Shown piece after piece: positions 57,258 to 64,000 of a stretch of 64,000 nucleotides of DNA (within the stretch, counting starts at the first letter, position 1; every line of letters starts with the position of its first letter). Origin of the DNA: Stomoxys calcitrans (taxonomy: Eukaryota > Arthropoda > Insecta > Diptera > Muscidae); NCBI RefSeq assembly GCF_963082655.1, contig NC_081553.1, positions 30,724,958 through 30,788,957 on the forward strand. Direction: 5' to 3'. The notes below the pieces were generated by a model. The model saw only the letters and a list, made by a program, of their open reading frames with translations, was not told the origin of the DNA and made no database searches. The position numbers were made by a program, and so were the translations under genes.

Positions 57258-59205
57258 TAAAAATCAATTTGTGTTTGTTTGTAGGTTTGTTTGTTTGTAG
57301 GTTTGTTTGTTTGTAGGTTTGTTTGTTTGTAGGTTTGTTTGTTTGTTTGTATGTTTCCTTATAGACTCAGAAACGGCTGAACCGATTTTCTTGAAATTTT
57401 CACAGATGGTGCATAATGATCCCGTGGTGAAAATAGAGCACTACATTTTTTGATATCAGAAGGGGCGGCGGACCCTCCCCCTTATCCTAATTTTCAGCAA
57501 CGCCAGATCTCGGAGATGTGTGGTGCAATTTAAGCGAATTTTTTTGTGATCTCATATAGTACCACAAAAATAAAAATTTGTATCCAAATTTCGGATGGGG
57601 TACCTAGGTGGGCCGCCCCACCCTAAAACCTATCAAACATATATTTAGACCAATCACGACAAAATGGGACTCAAATGAAAGGTATTTAGGATAAGAAAAC
57701 GTATCTGATATCCATTTGTCGAACCGAGTGCTAGGGGGACCACCCTAACCCCCAAAACACCCCTAAATCGGACATATTTACCCACCATGGCAATATGGGA
57801 CTCAAATGAAAGGTATTTGCGAGTAGATTACGAATCTGATACCCAAATGTGGGACCAAGTTTCCCCAAAACTCTCCCCAAATAGGACTTATTTACTGACC
57901 ATGGGAATATGGGGCTTAAATAAAAGGTATTTGAGTGTAGAATCTGATATCCAAATACGGGACCAAGTGTTTGGGGGGCCGCCTCTCCCCAAAAACATCC
58001 CACAAAGGGGACAAATGTACGACCATAGCCATATGGGGCTCAAATGAAACGGCTTTGGGAGTAAAGAACGAATCTGATATAAATATTTGGGAAAAGTGTT
58101 TATGGGGCCACGCCCCCTCACAACACCACCCAAATAGTAAGTATTTGCTGACTTTTGCAATATGAGGCTCAAATAAGAGGGTTTTTAGAGTGGAACACGA
58201 ATCCGATATATGTTTACAAGGCCAACTCACTGAGTGGTCGCCCATCCCCCAAAAACACCCCCAAGCCGGTAACGTTTGCTGACTATGGAAATATGGGGCT
58301 CAAATTAAAGGTATTTGGGAGTAGACCACGTATCTGATATCAACATTAGGGACCAACTGTCTAGGGGACATTCCACCACCATAACAACCCCCAAATAGGA
58401 CGTATTTGCTCACCAAGAGAGTGGAACTAAATATTCATAGTTTTTAGGGCCAATACCCCAAACCGGACATATTTGCTGACTTTTGCAATAAGGAGTTTAA
58501 ATGAGATTTGAAAACGAATTTGATATCCAATTTTGAGGGCAATGGCAATATGGGGTTCAAGTAAATAATATAGAGATATATGAGAATAGAGCACGTTACT
58601 GATATATTTTCCGGGATTAGTGTTTGGGCGACCACCCTAATCCCCAAAACACCCCTAAATCGGCCATATATACCGACCATGTCAATGTGGAGCTTCAATG
58701 AAAGGTATTGGGGGTAGAGCAAGAATTGATACCCATTTTCGGGACCAATTTTCTGGAGGTCTACCCCTTTTCCCAAAATACCCCACAAGCAGCAATTTTT
58801 TTGTGACCATCGCAATATGGGGCTCAAATAAAGGTATTTGGGAGTAGAATACGAATTTGATATCCAAATGTAGGACCATGTATTTAGGGAATCATCCCAT
58901 CCCCAAAACACCCCGCAAAGGGTAAAAAATTTTCGATCATGCCAATATGAGGTATTTAAGACTCGAAAACGAATTTGATAACCTTATCGCCTTACATCCA
59001 AACTTAAATTCGTAGACCAATAAAGATCATATGGGATTCAGATAAAGGCACTTATATTGTTAAATTGTTAGTCAAGCGATATACTATTTTCGTAGCATGG
59101 TATTTCACTAAAAGCTCTTTAATTGTCGAAAATAAATATTCCAAGAAAACTTTTGTTCCATATAAAGTAAAAGAAGGCGCAGCGGAGCGGGCCCGGGTCA
59201 CCTAG
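57258..59205 (+). mobile_element. Family C element without the SINE, nested in type D
   Basis: The start TAAAAATCAATTTGTGTTTG is followed by a TTTGTAGG/TTTG repeat (57275-57350) and GACTCAGAAACGGCTGAACC. About ten degenerate units follow. The end GGCGCAGCGGAGCGGGCCCG, GGTCACCTAG is at 59205 with T next. Unlike the copies at 10567, 25246, 31218 and 46629, its 3' region carries no SINE piece. Confidence 0.6.
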
Positions 59206-59770
59206 TTTGTGTATAAAGTATAGGTCGCAGTTTTCATCCGACCGTCTTCAAATTTGGTACAGGCATGTTTTAGAGAGACGAAGCCTATTGAAATTGGAAA
59301 AAATCGGTTCAGATCTGGATATAGCTCCCATATATATGTTCGTCCGATTTTCAGTAATAATGCGATAAAATGGTCATTTAGTAAACGATTCTCTCGAAAT
59401 TTGGCAGGAAAAATTTTTTTATATGTATATCGCCAGATTTTCACCTCTACAGCCACTGCAAGCGCATTGTTTGACCAATCTTGCCAAAATTTTGCACAAC
59501 GCTTTCCTCGACGACCAGCACATTATCTGAGAAGTTTGCTCGAAATCGGTTTAGAATTAGATATATCTCCCATATATATGTTTGTCAGATTTTGGTAATT
59601 TGCAAAAATAATGTCATTTGTCAACCGTGGTTATTACAGTTTGAACATATTTGCTCGCCGAGGTCCATCAAATTTGGTTCAGAATTGGATATAGCTCCCA
59701 AATTTTACTTAAAGGGTAGGTGTAGGGTATTACACAGTCGGCACCGCCCGACTTTTGCCCTTCCTTACTG
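59206..59770 (+). mobile_element. DINE-1-like type D, 3' part
   Basis: It continues with GTCGCAGTTTTCATCCGACC and monomers (GATATAGCTCCCATATATAT) to GGTAGGTGTAGGGTATTA, the inverted copy of the type-D 5' motif. A hairpin AGTCGGCACCGCCCGACT and the terminal CTTCCTTACTG complete the end. Confidence 0.75.
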
Positions 59771-60535
59771 ATTTAGTACTAAAAAAGTACTAAGTTGGGC
59801 CGGGGCGAATCTTATATACCCTCCACCATGGATCGCATTTATCGAGCTTTTGCCACGTTATCTCTTTCAAGGCAAACAAAGGATAAAAGAAAAGAATTGC
59901 TATGTTATTGGAACAATTTCAAATTATGGTTCATGTTGGACCATAATTGAAATGGTCCGGTAATGGAGACCATAGTTGAAGTCATTGCGTAAAAATTTTA
60001 GCCAAATCTAGTAAGTATTGCGCACTTTAGGGGCTGAAGAAATAAAATAGGGAGATCGGTTTATAGGGGAGCTGTATTAGGCTATAAGCCGATTCATACC
60101 ATATTCGATACGTATGTTAAAGGTCATGAGAGAAGCCGTTGTACAAATATTTCAGCCAAATCGGATAATGCTTGCGCCTTTAGCGGCTTAACAAGTCAAG
60201 ATCCCAATATCGGTTTATATGGCAGCTATATCAGGTTATGGACCGATTTAAACTATTCTTTGCACAGTTGTTGGAAGTCATAACAAAACACGTCATGCAA
60301 AACTTCAGCCAAATCGGATATTAATTACGCACTCTAGACTCTCAAGAAGTCAAAGCCCCAGATGGGTTTATACGACAGCTATATCAGGTTATGGACCGAT
60401 TTCCACCATACTCAGCATAGTTGTTGGAAGTCATAATAAAACACCTCATGCGAAATTTCAGCCAAATCGAATAAGAACTATGCCCTCTAGCAGCTCAAGA
60501 AGTCCAGATCCCAGATCGGTTTATATGGCAGCTTT
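59771..60535 (-). mobile_element. DINE-1-like type B, 5'-truncated
   Basis: The decayed 3' end (AAAAAAGTACTAAGTTGGGC) is followed by TATACCCTCCACCATGGATC and about four monomers. It stops at GGCAGCTTTTTTGAAATA. Confidence 0.8.
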
Positions 60536-61004
60536 TTTGAAATAAGCTCATTTTTCAAACAGCTTGAAAGTCCATACTCAGAAAAGTAGTACGAAAGAAT
60601 TTTTAAGTGTTTAGTATTATAAACTAAAATCAATCTGGAACAAATGATCCATTTGCAACGGCCAACGACCAGCATCAGAAGTATCCATGAAAAATTCCAT
60701 GCTGATAAGCTAATTCGATCGGACAATATCATGATTTTTTTTGGCTATCTGTTGAACGGATAGGCGAATTTGGATAAACTGACTTAACTTATTAACGTCG
60801 AATAGGTAGAACAATAACCAAGAAGAGAACTGTCTTAGAAAAATTCTAGCTCGTGTTAGGAAAGAGGTAGTCTAATGAAATTTGGAATGGCATAAATTAA
60901 ACGAATGAAACTATTGTAGTTAAAAAAAAATTGTTGTTATAAAAGCATATTGGCATAGAGAATTATTTTTTTTTTCCAAATTTTTAACTTAGCAAAAAAA
61001 AAAA
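60536..61004. other. AT-rich spacer
   Basis: I see no gene or recognisable element. The stretch ends in a run of about 11 A where the next DINE is inserted. Confidence 0.5.
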
Positions 61005-62496
61005 CAAGTAAAAGCGTGCTAAGTTCGGCCGGGCCGAATCTTATATACCCTCCACCATGGATCGCATTTGTCGAGTTCTTTTCCCGGCGTCTCTTCTTAG
61101 GCATAAAAAGGATATAAGAAAAGATTTGTTCTGCGATTAGAGCGATATTAAGATATGGTCCGGTTTGGACCACAATTAAATTATATTTATGTTGGAGACC
61201 TGTGTAAAATGTCAGCCAATTCGAATAAGAATTGCGCTCTTTGTGGGCTCAAGAAGTAAAATAGAGAGATCGATTTATATGGGAGCTGTATCGGGCTATA
61301 GACCGATTCAGACCATAATAAACACGTATGTTAATGGTCATGAGAGAATCCGTCGTACAAAATTTCAGGCAAATCGGATAATAATTGCGACCTCTGGACG
61401 CTCAAGAAGTCAAGATCCCAGATCGGTTTATATGGCAGCTATATCATGTATAGACCGATTTGAACCATACTTGGCACAGTTGTTGGATATAATAACGAAA
61501 CATGTCGTGCAAAATTTCATTCCAATCGGATAAGAATTGCGCACTCTAGAGGCTCAAAAAGTCAAGACCCAAGATCGGTTATATGACAGCTATATCAGGT
61601 TATGAACCGATTTGAACCATATTTGGCACAGTTGTTGAATATCATAACAAAACACGTAGTGCAAAATTTCATCCCAATCGGATAAGAATTGCGCACTTTA
61701 GAGCCTCAAGAAGTCAAGACCCAAGATCGGTTTATATGGCAGCTATATCAGGTTATGGAGCGATTTGAACTATACTCAGCACAGTTGTTGGATATCATAA
61801 CAAAATACTACGTGCCAAAATTCATTCAAATTGGATAAGAATTGCGTCCTCTAGAGGCTCAATAAGTCAAGACCCAAGATCGGTTTATATGGCAGCTTTA
61901 TCAGGTTATGGACCGATTTGAACCATACTTAGCACAGTTGTTGGATATCATAACAAAACACGTCGTGCAAAATTTCATTCCAATCGGATAAGAATTGCGC
62001 ACTCTAGAGGCCCAAGAAGTCAAGACCCAAGATCGGTTTATATGGCAGTTATATCAGGTTATAGACCGATTTGAACCATACTTGGCACAGTTGTCTAATA
62101 TCATAACAAACAACGTAGTGCAAAATCTCATCCCAATCGGATAAGAATTGCGCACTCTAGAGCCTCAAGAAGTCAAGACCCAAGATCGGTTTATATGGCA
62201 GCTATATCAAAACATGGACCGATATGGCCCATTTACAATACCAACCGACCTACACTAATAAGAAGTATTTGTGCAAAATTTCAACCGGCTAGCTTTACTC
62301 CTTCGGAAGTTAGCGTGCTTTCGACAGACAGACGGACGGACGGACGGACAGACGGACGGACATGGCTGGATCGACATAAAATTTCACGACGATCAAGAAT
62401 ATATATACTTTATGGGGTCTCAGACGAATATTTCGAGTAGTTACAATCAGAATGACGAAATTAGTATACCCCCCATCTTATGGTGGAGAGTATAAA
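61005..62496 (-). mobile_element. DINE-1-like type B, complete
   Basis: CAAGTAAAAGCGTG, GTTCGGCCGGGCCGAA and TATACCCTCCACCATGG lead into about seven monomers. Then a GACAGACGGACGGACGG microsatellite (62323-62350) and the 5' end ATGGTGGAGAGTATAAA (one change in the inverted motif). It is flanked on both sides by A runs. Confidence 0.88.
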
Positions 62497-62870
62497 AAAA
62501 AAACGGACGGCTGTCGGAGCCGAGTAAAGTTTTTCGACTCCGCAGCCCTGATTCCAACTAATGATATCTCTGGGAGTAATATTAGCCATATCGGTTAATA
62601 ATTGCGCCCGATAAGAGCTTACTTGGAGGAGGTCAATTCAACGCTCACCTTGCTTGCCGGGAGTTGTTGCCTCTAAAACCTCTTCATTGAGCCCATAGTG
62701 CAATGTGTCTATCTATTTTCCCTCTGGGAATTGTAAACAAAGAAATTTCTCTGAAATTTCTCTTCAGTAAGGTTTGCCATTTCGTTCTGAGTTAAGAGCG
62801 CTAGCGATGAGGCTCAAAAGTGGCTGAATGTCACGTCATTTGGCACAGATACGTCTTTTTGATGCACGCT
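62497..62870. other. Unassigned stretch
   Basis: Mixed sequence starting AAAACGGACGGCTGTCGG. No open frame with a recognisable domain and no match to the other repeats here. Confidence 0.4.
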
Positions 62871-63282
62871 GGTTAAGTTCTTGAACCGGCCAAATCGCTT
62901 CATCCGATTTTGCTGAAATTTTAAACAGTGATTTCTTTAGGTCTCCCGACATCAGACATAAATATGGTGAAGATCGGACTATATTTAGATATAGCTTCCA
63001 TATAGACCGATCTCCCGATAAAGGGTCTGAAAACCATAAAAGCTTATTTTTTTACTCGATTTCACTGAAATTTGCAACAGTGAGTAGTTTTAGGCCACCC
63101 GTCATCTGACTCAAATTTAAGAGTCGGACTGTATTTAGATATAGCTGTCATATAGACCGATATGCCGGTTAAGGGTCTGAAGCCCATAAAAGCTTTATTT
63201 TGTATCCGATTTCGCTGAAATTTGAATTCCAAAATTCAACAGTGACTTATATTTATAAGACCACTTAATATTCGTGCCTGAA
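62871..63282 (+). mobile_element. Degenerate DINE-1-like type A monomers
   Basis: Two to three diverged monomers (ATATAGCTTCCATATAGACC, ATATAGCTGTCATATAGACC) without either end. Confidence 0.65.
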
Positions 63283-64000
63283 TTTGAAAGCTAACCGCTT
63301 GAAATGTTGCACAAAGACTTCTTATTAGTGTAGGTCGGTTGGTATGTAAATGGCCCAAATCGGTCCATATTTTGATATATCTGCCATATAAACCGATCTT
63401 GGGTCTTGACTTCTTGAGCCTCTAGAGTGCGCAATTATTATCCGATTGGAATGAAATTTTGCACGATGTGTTTTGCTATGATGTCCAACAACTGTGCCAA
63501 GTATGGTTCAAATCGGTCGATAACCAGATATATCTGCCATATAAACCAATCTTGGGTCTTGACTTCTTGCGCCTCTAGAAGGCGCAATTCTTATCCGATT
63601 GGGATGAAATTTTACACGACGTGTTTTGTTACGATATCCAACAACTGTGCCAAGTATGGTTAAAATCGGTCCATAACCTTATATAGCTGTCATATAAACC
63701 GATCTTGGGTCTTGACTTCTTGAGCCTCTAGATGGCACAATTCTTATCCGATTGGGATAAAATTTTGCACGACGTGTTTTGCTATGATGTCCAACAACTG
63801 TGCCAAGTATGGTTTAAATCGGTCCATAACCTGATATAGCTGCCATATAAACCGATCTTGGGTCTTGACTTCTTGAGCCTCTAGATGGCACAATTCTTAT
63901 CCGATTTGAATGAATTTTTGCACGAATTATTTTGTTATGATATCCAACAACTGTGCGAAGTTTCGAATCGATCCATAAACTGATATAGCTGCCATTTAAA
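63283..64000 (+). mobile_element. DINE-1-like type B running off the window
   Basis: It starts inside the 5' region (GAAAGCTAACCGCTTGAAAT, lacking the terminus) and contains four to five monomers (ATCTTGGGTCTTGACTTCTT) up to the window edge. Confidence 0.82.

Overview
This is a repeat-dominated, AT-rich stretch of an insect genome, most likely a muscid or other calyptrate fly (Stomoxys/Musca-like). Three things suggest this. Most of the sequence is made of elements resembling Drosophila DINE-1/INE-1 (ends beginning TTTATACCC, followed by AAGTATATATATTCTTGATC and a GTCCGTCTGTC-type microsatellite). It also has fly-type non-LTR retrotransposon remnants, a tRNA-derived SINE and mariner-type MITEs. 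There are no bacterial-style operons, CRISPR arrays or rRNA genes. I can support only one host gene, a small secreted cysteine-rich protein at 56202-56651.

DINE-1-like copies are named here by terminal motif. Type A has ATACCCACCACC, type B has TATACCCTCCACCAT and type D has ATACC(C/T)TACACC. Each type carries its own motif in inverted form near both ends, a GTTCGGCCGGGCCGAAC-type hairpin near the 3' end (ACTTG), and internal tandem monomers of about 153 bp. A second abundant family, called C here, starts near AATTTGTGTTTGTTTG and ends ...GGCTAG|T after a GC-rich tract. It is built of degenerate 110-130 bp units and may be Helitron-like.

Layout. 0-4.5 kb: C, B and A repeat copies plus AT-rich spacer. 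4.5-10 kb: minus-strand LINE wreckage with nested SINE, DINE and mariner insertions, and a fold-back element. 10-14.2 kb: C element and AT-rich spacer. 14.2-17.6 kb: LINE RNase H and RT fragments, a C element and a MITE. 18.6-23.6 kb: nested DINE copies around a 1.7 kb array of a 12-bp unit. 23.6-30.2 kb: DINE, C and spacer. 30184-30383: gap of exactly 200 N. 30.4-51.3 kb: a diverged second copy of 4.9-30.2 kb with different transposon insertions. 51.3-55.9 kb: SINE and nested DINEs. 55.9-57 kb: the gene. 57-64 kb: D, C, B and A elements.

The sequence just left of the gap (4948-30183) is collinear with the sequence just right of it (30384-51254), so the two contigs overlap end to prefix. This is either a real ~21-25 kb tandem duplication or, more economically, two unmerged haplotypes. 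No gene network can be described. Apart from the secreted-protein gene, everything readable as protein is transposon remnant or repeat-generated open frame.
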